NCBI RefSeq assembly: GCF_016801865.2
Contig: NC_068938.1
Location: 130,290,689-130,354,688, forward strand
DNA length: 64,000 nt
Direction of reading: 5' to 3'
Origin: Culex pipiens pallens
Lineage: Eukaryota > Arthropoda > Insecta > Diptera > Culicidae
Below the pieces are notes generated by a model, which had not been told where the DNA came from, made no database searches, and saw nothing but the letters and a program-made list of their open reading frames with translations. This document shows, piece by piece, positions 1-10,775 of this stretch. Every line of letters begins with the position of its first letter. Position 1 is the stretch's first letter. The position numbers and the translations under genes are program-made.

Positions 1-400
1 CAAAAATGTGAAAAAAACAAACATTTCAGAAATTTCAAATAACATTTTTTTAAATAATAAAGAAAATTTCAACAAAAATCTGAAATTTGGAAAATCAAAA
101 TTAAAAATATGCAGAATTGAATAATAATTTAAATTTTTAACGTTTTTATAAATTCCATAGATCAAAAATGTTAAAATTCGAAACGAATGTACAAGTCGAA
201 ATTCCAAAAGTTTTAAAAATCGGAAATATAGAAATTCGTAAATACAAATTTACGAAAACCTCGAAATTATAACAATCAAAAACTCTATTTCTTCCAAAAT
301 TAAAAAATCTAGAATGAAAATTTCAGAATAAAGAAATTAAAAAAATAAGAAGTTTAAAAAAAAATTAGGAATTTAATAATTAAAAAATTAAAAAATTTAG

Positions 401-2285
401 AAATTTAAGAATTTAAATATTTAAGAATTTAAGAATTTAAGAATTTAAGAATTTAAGAATTTAAGAATTTAAGAATTTAAGAATTTAAGAATTTAAGAAT
501 TTAAGAATTTAAGAATTTAAGAATTTAAGAATTTAAGAATTTAAGAATTTAAGAATTTAAGAATTTAAGAATTTAAGAATTTAAGAATTTAAGAATTTAA
601 GAATTTAAGAATTTAAGAATTTAAGAATTTAAGAATTTAAGAATTTAAGAATTTAAGAATTTAAGAATTTAAGAATTTAAGAATTTAAGAATTTAAGAAT
701 TTAAGAATTTAAGGATTTAAGAATTTAAGGATTTAAGAATCTAAGAATTTAAGAATTTAAGAATTTAAGAATTTAAGAATTTAAGAATTTAAGAATTTAA
801 GAATTTAAGAATTTAAGAATTTAAGAATTTAAGAATTTAAGAATTTAAGAATTTAAGAATTTAAGAATTTAAGAATTTAAGAATTTAAGAATTTAAGAAT
901 TTAAGAATTTAAGAATTTAAGAATTTAAGAATTTAAGAATTTAAGAATTTAAGAATTTAAGAATTTAAGAATTTAAGAATTTAAGAATTTAAGAATTTAA
1001 GAATTTAAGAATTTAAGAATTTAAGAATTTAAGAATTTAAGAATTTAAGAATTTAAGAATTTAAGAATTTAAGAATTTAAGAATTTAAGAATTTAAGAAT
1101 TTAAGAATTTAAGAATTTAAGAATTTAAGAATTTAAGAATTTAAGAATTTAAGAATTTAAGAATTTAAGAATTTAAGAATTTAAGAATTTAAGAATTTAA
1201 GAATTTAAGAATTTAAGAATTTAAGAATTTAAGAATTTAAGAATTTAAGAATTTAAGAATTTAAGAATTTAAGAATTTAAGAATTTAAGAATTTAAGAAT
1301 TTAAGAATTTAAGAATTTAAGAATTTAAGAATTTAAGAATTTAAGAATTTAAGAATTTAAGAATTTAAGAATTTAAGAATTTAAGAATTTAAGAATTTAA
1401 GAATTTAAGAATTTAAGAATTTAAGAATTTAAGAATTTAAGAATTTAAGAATTTAAGAATTTAAGAATTTAAGAATTTAAGAATTTAAGAATTTAAGAAT
1501 TTAAGAATTTAAGAATTTAAGAATTTAAGAATTTAAGAATTTAAGAATTTAAGAATTTAAGAATTTAAGAATTTAAGAATTTAAGAATTTAAGAATTTAA
1601 GAATTTAAGAATTTAAGAATTTAAGAATTTAAGAATTTAAGAATTTAAGAATTTAAGAATTTAAGAATTTAAGAATTTAAGAATTTAAGAATTTAAGAAT
1701 TTAAGAATTTAAGAATTTAAGAATTTAAGAATTTAAGAATTTAAGAATTTAAGAATTTAAGAATTTAAGAATTTAAGAATTTAAGAATTTAAGAATTTAA
1801 GAATTTAAGAATTTAAGAATTTAAGAATTTAAGAATTTAAGAATTTAAGAATTTAAGAATTTAAGAATTTAAGAATTTAAGAATTTAAGAATTTAAGAAT
1901 TTAAGAATTTAAGAATTTAAGAATTTAAGAATTTAAGAATTTAAGAATTTAAGAATTTAAGAATTTAAGAATTTAAGAATTTAAGAATTTAAGAATTTAA
2001 GAATTTAAGAATTTAAGAATTTAAGAATTTAAGAATTTAAGAATTTAAGAATTTAAGAATTTAAGAATTTAAGAATTTAAGAATTTAAGAATTTAAGAAT
2101 TTAAGAATTTAAGAATTTAAGAATTTAAGAATTTAAGAATTTAAGAATTTAAGAATTTAAGAATTTAAGAATTTAAGAATTTAAGAATTTAAGAATTTAA
2201 GAATTTAAGAATTTAAGAATTTAAGAATTTAAGAATTTAAGAATTTAAAAATTTAAGAATTTAAAAATTTAAGAATTTAAGAATT
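401..2285. repeat. 8-bp satellite, unit GAATTTAA
   Basis: About 235 nearly perfect tandem copies of GAATTTAA fill almost 1.9 kb. Only a few variants are visible: GGATTTAA and GAATCTAA near 713-740, and AAATTTAA at the right end. The flanks at 360-400 are degenerate versions of the same word. The array should lie in a shot intron, since spectrin-repeat exons lie just to the right and the gene continues leftward. The near-perfect homogeneity implies recent expansion or active turnover. The true length may differ from the assembled length. Confidence 0.97.
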
Positions 2286-2324
2286 CCAGAAATTTTTTTT
2301 TAACATTTGTACCAGCCTTATTTG

Positions 2325-3137
2325 ATAATTTCCAAATTTCCTAACTTCCTAATTTCCTAGTTTCCGAATATCCTAATTTCCTTATTTCCTAATTTCCATA
2401 CTTCCAAATTTCCTGATTTCTTAACTTCCTAAACTCCTAATTTCCTAGTTTCCTAATTTCCTAACTTCCTAATTTCCTGATTTCCTAATTTCCTAACTTT
2501 TTAATTTCCTAACTTCCTAACTTCTTAATTTCCTAATTTCCTAGTTTCCTGATATCCTAATTTCCCAATTTCCTAACTTCCACACTTCCTAATATTCTAA
2601 TATCCTAACCTTATTTCTTAATTTCCAAATTTCCTGACTTCCTAATTTTCTAATTTCCTAATTTCCTAACTTCCTAATTTCCTTACATATTATTTTCCTA
2701 ATTCCACGATTTTCTTATTTCTGAATTTCCTATTTTCCTTATTTCATAATTTCCTAGCTTCCTAATTTCCTAACTTATTAATTTCATAATTTCTTAACTT
2801 CCTAACTCCCTAAACTCCTAGTTTCCTAATTTCCTAACTTCCTAATTTTCTAACATATTATTTTCCTAATTTCACGATTTTCTAATTTCTGAATTTCTCA
2901 TTTTCCTTATTTCATAATTTCCTAGCTTCCTAATTTTCTAACATATTAATTTCACAATTTCTTAACTTCCTAACTTCCTAAACTCCTAGTTTCCTAGTTT
3001 CCTAATTTCCTAATTTCCTAACTTCCTAATTTCCTAGTTTCCTGATATCCTAATTTCCTAACTTCCTCACTTCCTAATATCCTAATTTAATTTCCTAACT
3101 TCCTAATTTCCTAGTTTCCTAATTTTAAAAATTTCCT
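2325..3137. repeat. degenerate TTCCTAAY tandem array, left part
   Basis: Imperfect tandem copies of TTCCTAAT and TTCCTAAC, with changes such as TTCCTAGT and TTCCAAAT, run from the end of the first satellite. The period is 8 bp, like the neighbouring array, but the copies are far more diverged. The array continues at 4081-4395 after an inserted element. Confidence 0.93.
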
Positions 3138-4080
3138 TAGGGGAAGGTGGGGCAAGACGACCATATGGGGCAAGAGGAACAATCGCTCGTACGGTCGTAA
3201 TTTTTAAAATTTTGATTATTTCCAGTATGAGGAATTGTTGTTAGCAATGCAATTAGCTGATTCTACTACCACATAACCACCAAAATGGCGTAAACGCCAC
3301 GGGGCATAAGATTTAATGAAGTTTTTTTCAAAACCTTAGTTTTCTTATAATATTTGGGAAGTACAAAATAAGGCTTAGGGTTCGTTTTAAGGTTCATTCT
3401 ATCATAATGATATTTTTCGAAGATCATTAGTGTCCCTACCAATGATTTGCACCTATTATAAAGTATGATTAAACTTTTGGTTATTTTTGTTGAGAGCTTT
3501 TAAAAAATCTTTTTCAGGTGGGGCAAGTGTACCATATGGATTTTTAGTATGGAAAAAATACGAATTGCTGCAACAACATTTTTTATTGGGAAATAAATAC
3601 ATAAAAGTACTTAAAAACTGATAAACAATTGTTTAGAACAATGTTCCTACAAAATATGATGATATTATGAAAATTTAGTATTTATCATCTAAGTAATAAT
3701 TTTTGTTTCGTAAAAACGATCAAATTTTTAGTAAAATATTATTACTTAATCTAAAAATGAAAGAAACGTTTCAAATACATTGTAATCTGATGTATCTAAG
3801 TGATAACAGTTGAATTGTTAGCAAATTAACATGTTGTTTCATGCATTGTTCCTCTTGCCCCAACGGGTTGTTCGTCTTGCCCCACTAGTTGAGTAGAACG
3901 TACGGAAAATCAAAAAATTTAAAATCAATTTTTTACATTAAAAAACAATTTGTTCTAACAAAGTCTTAGCCAAGACCTGGAATAAGATGATTATAAAAAA
4001 ATCCGATACATTTTTGAACGTTTTTAATGGATTATTACGAGCATTACCTTAGCTTGTTACACTTGCCCCACTTTCCCCTA
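3138..4080. mobile_element. inverted-repeat element (MITE-like) with GGGGCAAG ends
   Basis: The ends are inverted repeats: TAGGGGAAGGTGGGGCAAG on the left and the complement of TAGGGGAAAGTGGGGCAAG on the right. GGGGCAAG words recur inside in both orientations (near 3170, 3520 and 3860). The element is about 940 bp, has no long open reading frame, and splits the TTCCTAAY array, so it is younger than that array. It is probably a non-autonomous DNA transposon. A target duplication could not be fixed because the target is itself repetitive. Confidence 0.85.
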
Positions 4081-4395
4081 TTTCCAAATTTCCTAATTTC
4101 CTAACTTATAAATTTCCTAATTTCCTCATTTCCCAAATTCCTAACTTCCTAACATCCTAATTTCCTTACATATTAATTTTCTAATTTCTTAATTTCCTTG
4201 TTTCATTATTTCATAGTTTCTTAATTTTCTTATTTTCTTTATTTTACTAATTTGCTAATATCATAATTTCCAAATTTCCTAATTCCCTTGTTTCCTATTT
4301 TCCTAATTTTTTAATTTCCTTATTTCATAAGTACATAGTTTTTTAATTTCCTTATTTCATAATTACATATTTTTTAAATTTCAGTTTTTCTTGTT
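4081..4395. repeat. degenerate TTCCTAAY tandem array, right part
   Basis: This is the continuation of the 8-bp TTCCTAAY array beyond the inserted element. Copies decay steadily into AT-rich sequence around 4350-4400. Confidence 0.85.
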
Positions 4396-5322
4396 TTAGA
4401 ATTTCTAAATTTGCTTTTATTTATTGATTTCTTAATTTTGTTTATAATTGTTGTTAAAAGTTTTTGAACAAACATTTTTAATCTATTTAATTCTAAGTTT
4501 TGAATATTTTTAATCTTTTTATTTTTTCCTCGAAAGAACCTCAAGCGCGCACACCGTCAATCGCGCTCATACCGAACTGTCAACTTTTCTTGGGGGGGTC
4601 ACGAAAAGAACACGCAACTTTTCTTGACCGCGTTCCTTCCGATCAGCATACCGTACTTAAATGAGTGATTAATCTCACAAAATCATTACTGAAACAAGAA
4701 TAAATTATATACGAGACTGGAAAAAATTACAATAATGTTTTAGAAACAAGTTAAAATTATATTCAAGGAACTTTAAAATAAGTTTGAATAAATTTTCAAA
4801 TTTTGTTTTAGTCTGCACATGTTTAAAAGAGCAAATATTGTAGACTATTTTACTGATACAATGGGATGTCCTAGGTCATCCAAGGACTTACAAAAGTTAA
4901 GTCATACTCGCATAGCTTCAGTGAGTACGGTAGACTACTTTGTTGGTATGTTGGAATATTTAGGTCATCTAAGAACTACCTAAGGTAATACTAAACACTA
5001 CAAGCAATGAAATATACACGAGGAATGGCGGAATAACTCAAATTTTGGGGGATAGAAACAATCAACATTTAAGCCAAACAAAAACAAAACTTGTCAAGCG
5101 GAATGACCGAAACATCTCGACCTCGTGTACTTACTTCATCACCATTTCCGTACGAACGCTTGAAAGTAGACTTTGGGTTAGATTTTTGTTTTCGCAGTTA
5201 GTTACGATTAAGGGAGAAACCCGAAAGAAAATCGCGTTGATGAAATGAAAATTGGAAGGATTTTGATTAGAAAGAAGTAAAACTCAATAAGAAACTTCAA
5301 AAAGAAAAAGCTCTCGACTCAC
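4396..5322. other. shot intron, no gene seen
   Basis: AT-rich intron sequence with a short GC-richer block at 4540-4650. At 4830-5000 there are two diverged copies of a module containing AGGTCATC and GCTTCAGTGAG, related to the tandem repeat at 23.25-23.72 kb. No exon was recognised. The next shot exon must lie left of the window. Confidence 0.6.
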
Positions 5323-5691
5323 CTCATAATACCGATGCACGGCGGACAGATCCAGATTCTTGTCCGCCCAGTCGCGGCTAACCTCGATCTGTTCGCGATC
5401 GTTCAGCCAGCTCAGCTCGGCGGTCGCCGCCGACAGGAACAGCTGCAACGCGTCCAGATCGGACAGCCGCTTCGTACTCGTGCTCAGCAGCTCCGCAAAG
5501 ATCTTCTGCAGCTGGCTGAGCTTCTGCTGGTACAGCGTCAACTCATCGCCGCTAAAGTTCGACTGGTGCCGCTCGCACTGGATGATCTTCGAGTGGAACT
5601 GGTCGATCACCTTGTGCTCGTGCTGGTGCCGCTCCAGCTCCACCTTCGCCGACGGCAGATCCGATCCGTAGTCGGAGGTAAGCAGTTGTTT
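5323..5691 (-). CDS. shot: Short stop exon, plakin-domain spectrin repeats
   Basis: This 369-base, 123-codon, phase-0 exon encodes part of the plakin domain of the spectraplakin Short stop, a giant cytolinker that joins actin to microtubules. The minus-strand acceptor is ATTAG before AAACAACTG at 5691. The donor is GAG/GTGAGT at 5322. The protein is helical and heptad-like, with the spectrin-repeat signature ATAELSWLNDREQIEVSRDW near residues 92-111, which matches the MACF1/dystonin plakin domain at the equivalent place. It joins in frame to 5749-5953 across a 57-base intron. The open frame continues a few codons past the donor into intron, so the splice site and not the stop codon sets the end. 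This is the most downstream exon in the window. Confidence 0.95.
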
Positions 5692-5748
5692 CTAATGGGG
5701 AGAGATTGAGGTTAGTTCTGGATACAGAAGAATACTAGAAGACCTTAC

Positions 5749-5953
5749 CAATTTGGTTTGACACCACTCGGTGTACTCCTGGACGTCGCGGAAGTACGGA
5801 TTCGTGCCAATCTGGCGGGTTTCGGTCACGACGCGGGTTTGCTTCGTGATGGTCGTCTCCTGCACGGGGTAGCTCATGCCGGACAGTTTTTGTACTAAGC
5901 TAGTGTGGAATGTGGTGCGCAGCTGGGACCACCGCTGGTGCAGTTTTGTGACT
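5749..5953 (-). CDS. shot: Short stop exon, spectrin-repeat segment
   Basis: This 205-base exon supplies one base to a split lysine codon and then 68 codons. The acceptor is TTCCGCAG before AGTCACAAA, and the donor is TTG/GTAAGG at 5748. The translation contains VTKLHQRWSQLRTTFHTSLV and then SYPVQETTITKQTR, NPYFRDVQEYTEWCQTKL. I recognise this as the fly Short stop plakin domain, between spectrin repeats. Reading phase is preserved on both sides, which strongly supports the three-exon chain 6018-6399, 5749-5953 and 5323-5691. An open frame starting inside the exon at the internal methionine (5877) is only a fragment of it. Confidence 0.95.
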
Positions 5954-6017
5954 CTGCGGAAGAAAATAGAAGATGAGATTAGCCTCTAGTTTTAGAAATA
6001 AGACTCGCTAAACTCAC

Positions 6018-6399
6018 TTTTTATGCAGGTCCCCTGCCTGTGGGTATCGACCGTCCTTCAGGTTGTGACAGTCGTCGTTCATCTCCTGGAGCGGCTGCTC
6101 CAGGTGCCGGATGTCCCCCTCCAGCCCCTCGACGATGTTCTTCGCCTCGACCGGGTGCAACCGGTCGATGCGGCGGCTCTCCTCGGAGATTCTCGTTTCG
6201 ATCTTGGTGATGACGGTTTCGGTGTGCTTGTACTCGCGCTGGACCTTGTCCGCCAGCTTCTGGAGCCGCTCGAGCCGCTGCACCTCCTGCTGCAGGATCA
6301 TGTCCCGGTCCGCCAGCGCCGACATCAGCCGGTGCCACGCCTTCTCGAGCGATTCGGGCCGCAGCTCCGTCTCGACGTCCACTTCGCCGCTCTCGCCGA
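6018..6399 (-). CDS. shot: Short stop exon, first visible plakin spectrin repeat
   Basis: This exon encodes about 127 residues of a spectrin repeat in the plakin domain. It includes ELRPESLEKAWHRLMSAL, ERLQKLADKVQREYKHTE and EGDIRHLEQPLQEMNDDCH, which align in order with the MACF1/dystonin repeat that begins DVEEEW. The donor is AAAAA/GTGAGT at 6017 (phase 2) and fits the next exon. The acceptor I chose is TCGTCAG before TCGGCGAG at 6399. This is less certain, because the frame stays open to 6430. The preceding exon, which should carry the end of CH2 and the start of the plakin domain, is not seen upstream. Codon use is strongly GC-ending, unlike the surrounding AT-rich intron. Confidence 0.9.
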
Positions 6400-6430
6400 C
6401 TGACGAATTTCGTCCTTCGAGGAAGTCCAC

Positions 6431-7320
6431 TTACATTTCTACCAGCCTCCTCCTAGATTCGATAAAGACAGTCCGTTATGTTATGTCCGCCGTTGTCCCC
6501 GCTGGGAGGGCTACATCCTTCGCCTCGGAACCCGAATTATTCCAGGTCCGATCTCAGAAAGGCCCGCCATTCAACTCGATTCAGGTTCGCTGCGGTGGCG
6601 AAAGGCCGCGTTCTCTCTGCAGGCACCCCGTCCCTCCCCTCCTTTCTGCCCCCCCGGCAATATATTCCCAGGTACATGCCTCTGCTTTGGGTCCAGCTCC
6701 CCGGTCACCTCTCCAGCACTAACCCTCCGCTGGCATCTAAGTCCCCATGTCCCCCCCATCGAAAAGCACCATACCGGGGTGGGCTTCCTTTAATGGGGCC
6801 GTCTTCCCCCTCCCGGGACCCCTAACAACCCACAACCCGTACCCACCCCCCCCCCCACCATTACAATCTTGGAATTTACATTGACTTTATTTCATCTATG
6901 GAGCCCCCTCGTTGGAGTACGACACGTCCTGGGGGGGAAGGATGGGAAAAAAATAATAAACAAAACAGTTCTTTATTAATAACTTACCGACAATACATAA
7001 TACTATATAAACAATAGCGTCTGTCATATGAAACACGTCCCCCCTAATTTCTTCATCCTCCCTTGCCCCCAACGCTAAGCCGTTTATTCTATAAAGCGGG
7101 TGGAAACAAAAGGGTCCCCTTTTGAAGGTTGAAGGTTTCCATTGGCGGGCTTTGCGGGTCACAGTTTTTTGGGAGGAAGAATGCCCCCGGCAAACTTAAC
7201 AATGGGATGGCAATGTCGGCAGCATGTTTCGGGTTTTGCGTTAATCCCGATTCAAAGTGAATAACCCTCGAAAGCTATGTCCCCCCCCCTTGGTAAATGG
7301 GTAGAAAAGCGGGAGGCCTA
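6431..7320. other. C/G-homopolymer-rich block, possibly poorly resolved
   Basis: This stretch differs from the rest of the intron. It is GC-rich, full of runs of C or G (an 11-base run near 6847, others near 6650, 6750, 6931, 7281), and has no coherent coding frame or repeat structure. It sits where the missing shot exons should be. The composition resembles unpolished long-read consensus or a badly closed gap. That reading is inference; it could also be a genuine degenerate GC-rich repeat. Confidence 0.45.
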
Positions 7321-8303
7321 TTATTGTATTTCCGAAAAATATAAAATTAAAAAAAATAGCAATTCAAGGTAATTATAAATAATATGTAATTTCTTTCTGT
7401 TGTTACATAAAATTTCGTAAAATATTTAATTGGGTTTATTCAAGGGTTTCCAGCATCGTGTCAGTCTGGTCAGTAATCCAAAGTTACTTAAAAAAAACCT
7501 AAATCCCATTTTTGAATTCAAGTTTTTTTTACAAAAAACATTCAACAATCGAGCAAAATTTTCTAAACAAATTCGAAACATAAAATTAAAAATTTCACAC
7601 TTTTTGAAAAGAAACGTGAAACAAAACATTCCGATATTTCTTTCGAAACCGAAACGCTTATAGTTTAAATTCAAAAAAAGAAAACTAAAACAATCATAAT
7701 TTTAAATAATAATTAAATGCTTTGTTAAATCACATTTCAATGTCTATTTTAAAAATTGTCAAACATAATGGTTTGCCTGTAACAGAAAAGGGAATGGCAA
7801 AATGTTAAAAATGACTACATTACATAACATAACATATTCTTCAATAGTTTTATCAAGATCAAGAAAAGTTTTTATTTTTTTCTAGATTTAATTTAAAAAA
7901 ATGAGTAGGTTTATAGAGTTGTCAGTTTTTAATGTTTTCAAAGATGAATATTTCTTAAATTATTTTTGTTATTCCTTATTACTCAGTAATTTCACAGTAA
8001 AAAATCTTTATGAAATCTAGCAACAAAATTTGAGGATGCAATAAAAAGAAAATAATCGTATAATTCCAAGAAGATTTTGGTTATCAAAGAGAAACTTCTT
8101 TTTACGCGATGAGTTACGTTTTACTAATTTGTCGATTTTTCTAGTAAAACGCAACATTTTTACAATCTTTTAAAAGCATTTTGTAGGTTTTGTTCAGACC
8201 TACAAAACGCTTTTTGAAGCTTGCAAAAATATTCTACGGTTTAAGAGAAATCGACGACATAAAAATCGTAACACCTCTGCTTAAAAAGAGTTTTCACTGT
8301 AAT
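7321..8303. other. AT-rich shot intron, no gene seen
   Basis: Low-complexity AT-rich intron. A hairpin at 8166-8212 pairs AAGCATTTTGTAGGT with its near-complement across a short loop. No coding signal. Confidence 0.6.
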
Positions 8304-9193
8304 TACCGTAAAACAGGTCGACTTTGATAGGTTTGCGATTTTTCCACAAAATGAAGAGTACAATTAAAAAGTACGGAATGGTTTAGAATCATACTGACCG
8401 TGGTAGAGAAGTGTTCATACAATTTTGAAAAGTTTAAAAAGTTGGTTAACTATAGTTAAGAAAATGTTGATGAAAGTCATTATTTTAAACTTCTGAAAGT
8501 TCCATGATTTTCTCAATGAACATAATTTTGAATCGGAAAACGGAATGCATATTCGGATTCTTTGGACAATTTTCTACTAGGAGAAGATTAAATAAGTTTT
8601 TTTTAATACGTGTTTTGAAACAAAATTTAAAAAAAAACTTCAAATTTATAGGCAATTTAAGTTGAACAAATTTCATGCAAAATGTGAAAACTTGTGATTC
8701 GTGCTTCGAATTCAGTATTAAATGCAATATAAATCGATAATTTTATAATCAAAACTAGTTTTAACAAATTTCTGGCAAAATTCCGACTTTTTAACAATTT
8801 TATCTAAAATTTATATGTATTTTGTGAAAAAGCTTATAAACTTAGTGAACTAAATAAAAACATTGATTTTTTTTCTTAAAGACTATTTTAGCTCCTTTAG
8901 TGATAGTACATTTACGTACAAATAAAATTTGAACATCTTAATTATGATTTTAACAAGAAAAACTATGACTATCAAAGTCATCCCAGAATTTAAAATAAGA
9001 ATTTTTAACGTAACTATATTTCGAAACACTATTGAAAAAACTTTTTTTCCAAAACAGTGCATGGACTTTGTGTGGCCTATCCCAGTACAGGTTCTAAACA
9101 TATATATATTTTTTTTTTGAGAAAAACCTTACCTGTTGGAAAATATTCCAAAAACAAGTTGAAATCCTATCAAAGTCACCCCGGTTTACGGTA
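8304..9193. mobile_element. MITE-like element with TACCGTAAAAC ends, copy A
   Basis: The left end is TACCGTAAAAC followed by GACTTTGATAGGTTTG. The right end carries CCTATCAAAGTCACCCC and GTTTACGGTA. The whole element aligns with the copy at 52886-53811 along its length, including internal words such as GAATCGGAAAA and TCGTGCTTCGAATTCAGT. It is about 890 bp and encodes nothing recognisable. It is a non-autonomous terminal-inverted-repeat element; the superfamily is unresolved because no clear target duplication is visible. Confidence 0.88.
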
Positions 9194-9764
9194 ATTGCTT
9201 TGCAAAACAATAGATTTTAAGGTTCACTTTAAAAATTGTTTAACATAATGTTTTTGTTCCTCTAGTTTACCTGGAACAGAAAAGTGAATGGCATAAAGTT
9301 AAAAATTACTAAATATAAAATAATATTCTTTATTTTTTATCAGCATCTTTCAGAAAGTTCCTAAATATGTATAAATTCAAATTTGAAATGTTTGAAAAAT
9401 ATTTAAAAAAAAAATGCAAAATAGAAACTTAGTCGTATTTTACTTTGAAAAACAAAGTTACAAAGTTCTTCAAGAATTAGTAAATATTTTTCAAAAAACT
9501 ATAAATCAGATTCCCAAATTTTCCTTAAATTGTTATTAAAAAAAATTAATAATCGACTTTTCGACTAATCGACCTTGCAGTACACCCAACCGTCACGAGA
9601 TATCAAAAATGGACTTCGGATTCATAAACAAGGAATCAAAATTGCCCCTACAGCAAAGTTTCACGAAATTCGAAAAGTAATTGAAGCAACTTTTTCTATT
9701 TCGTGTAGGTGAAAATTACCCACTTTAAATTTAAAAAAATCTTCGAATTTGTTCAAACCATTTA

Positions 9765-10199
9765 AAAGTTAAATGCATGTAAATCATAAAAAATGTCAGA
9801 GGTTGCTATGACCACACACTTTTCCTTTTTTTAATTTGTTTTCAGGGCATAAAATATACATTTTCATCTGTTAACAAACCAAATTTGAAAACATTTGTTT
9901 GTAGCATTGTCGAGCTATTTGAAGTTAGCAGTTTCAAAAATCGGGTGCCACGCTATCTCAACACCAACAGTCAGTGCTTTTGTGAAGACTCGTTAAACCG
10001 GTCCCGTGTGCATTACGAAGGCCGATTTAAAAAAAGTTTATTTTTTAAAAAGATAAAAATATTTTTTGTTTTCATTTTTTTAAACTTGAAATATCTTCAT
10101 AAAACTTTCAGGAGTGATTGAAAATCATGTTTTTAGGGGATTTAATAAATACTGTTATATGAAATTTTGTGACTTTCTACATGTATGTAACCCCTTAAG
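9765..10199. mobile_element. truncated copy of the TTAA-flanked element
   Basis: This shares sequence with the fuller element at 32480-33190, including GGGTGCCACG, CGTTAAACCGGTCC, CTTTCAGGAGTGATTGAAAA and the right end ACATGTATGTAACCCCTTAA. The left end is diverged, so its boundary is approximate. It is intronic in shot, just downstream of the CH2 exon. Confidence 0.75.
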
Positions 10200-10495
10200 A
10201 TTGAAGTTACCTATATTTTAAATTAATATAAGAAATCATTCCCTTAATAAATTGATGCATGATTATCATACATTGTTGCATTTAAGTTAATATTGATTGA
10301 GAGTATTTTACCGTACTCGTAATTAATTTAATGCCCTTTTAAGTACTTTGTTCGTTTAACAGTTAAGAGCGAACAACAGGTACTCGAGGAATGCAAATGT
10401 AGTTTGAAGTCAACCCACGTTTGACAACGTTGGGCTACGCAGTAAATTTGGGTCTTGCTCTAAAATCACATTTGACAGTTTCGAGTAACACTCAC

Positions 10496-10775
10496 CTTCC
10501 GGATCGAGCAGCCGCGTGACGCCGTACTCGCGCTCCACCACGTGGAAGGCCTGCTCGAGGCGCTCGCGGGGCCGGCGCGATCTCGAGTCTCGCCAGTCGA
10601 TGAGATCGGGCCGGTTGCGGTGGATGAGCGCCGAGAAGGCGAGACCGTCCCGCCAGGAGCCGGTGAAGTCGTTGACGCGGACGCCCGGGTACTTGGCGGT
10701 GGAGCGGCGCGCCCACCGCAGCAGCGCCTCCCGCGCCGTCAGGTTGTCCTCCTGGCCGACCACGATGTCGGAAAT
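10496..10775 (-). CDS. shot: Short stop exon, CH2 of the actin-binding domain
   Basis: This exon encodes 93 residues plus one base of the second calponin-homology domain, which with CH1 forms the actin-binding domain of spectraplakins. The acceptor is TTTCCAG before ATTTCCGAC (phase 0), and the donor is CCGGAAG/GTGAGT at 10495 (phase 1). Visible motifs are LLRWARR, the CH signature NDFTGSWRDGLAFSALIH with its conserved tryptophan, RPDLIDW, and GVTRLLDPE. About 25 residues at the CH2 end (normally following DPED) are missing and should be in the next exon, which I could not find. Because the exon begins in phase 0, it can follow either the last CH1 exon (39924-40094) or the alternative first exon (19178-19792). 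Confidence 0.97.

Noticed and set aside
401..2285. CRISPR array or telomeric repeat
   Set aside because: There are no spacers between units, and the unit is not a telomere repeat; it is a plain 8-bp satellite.
5335..5709. Long plus-strand frames opposite the spectrin exons
   Set aside because: They are antisense shadows of GC-rich shot exons; the minus-strand frame has the protein match and the splice sites.
5887..5902. Array-like motif GTACTAAG inside a shot exon
   Set aside because: It lacks the final A of the array word and is explained by the codons of a conserved SLVQK peptide; it lies far from the array.
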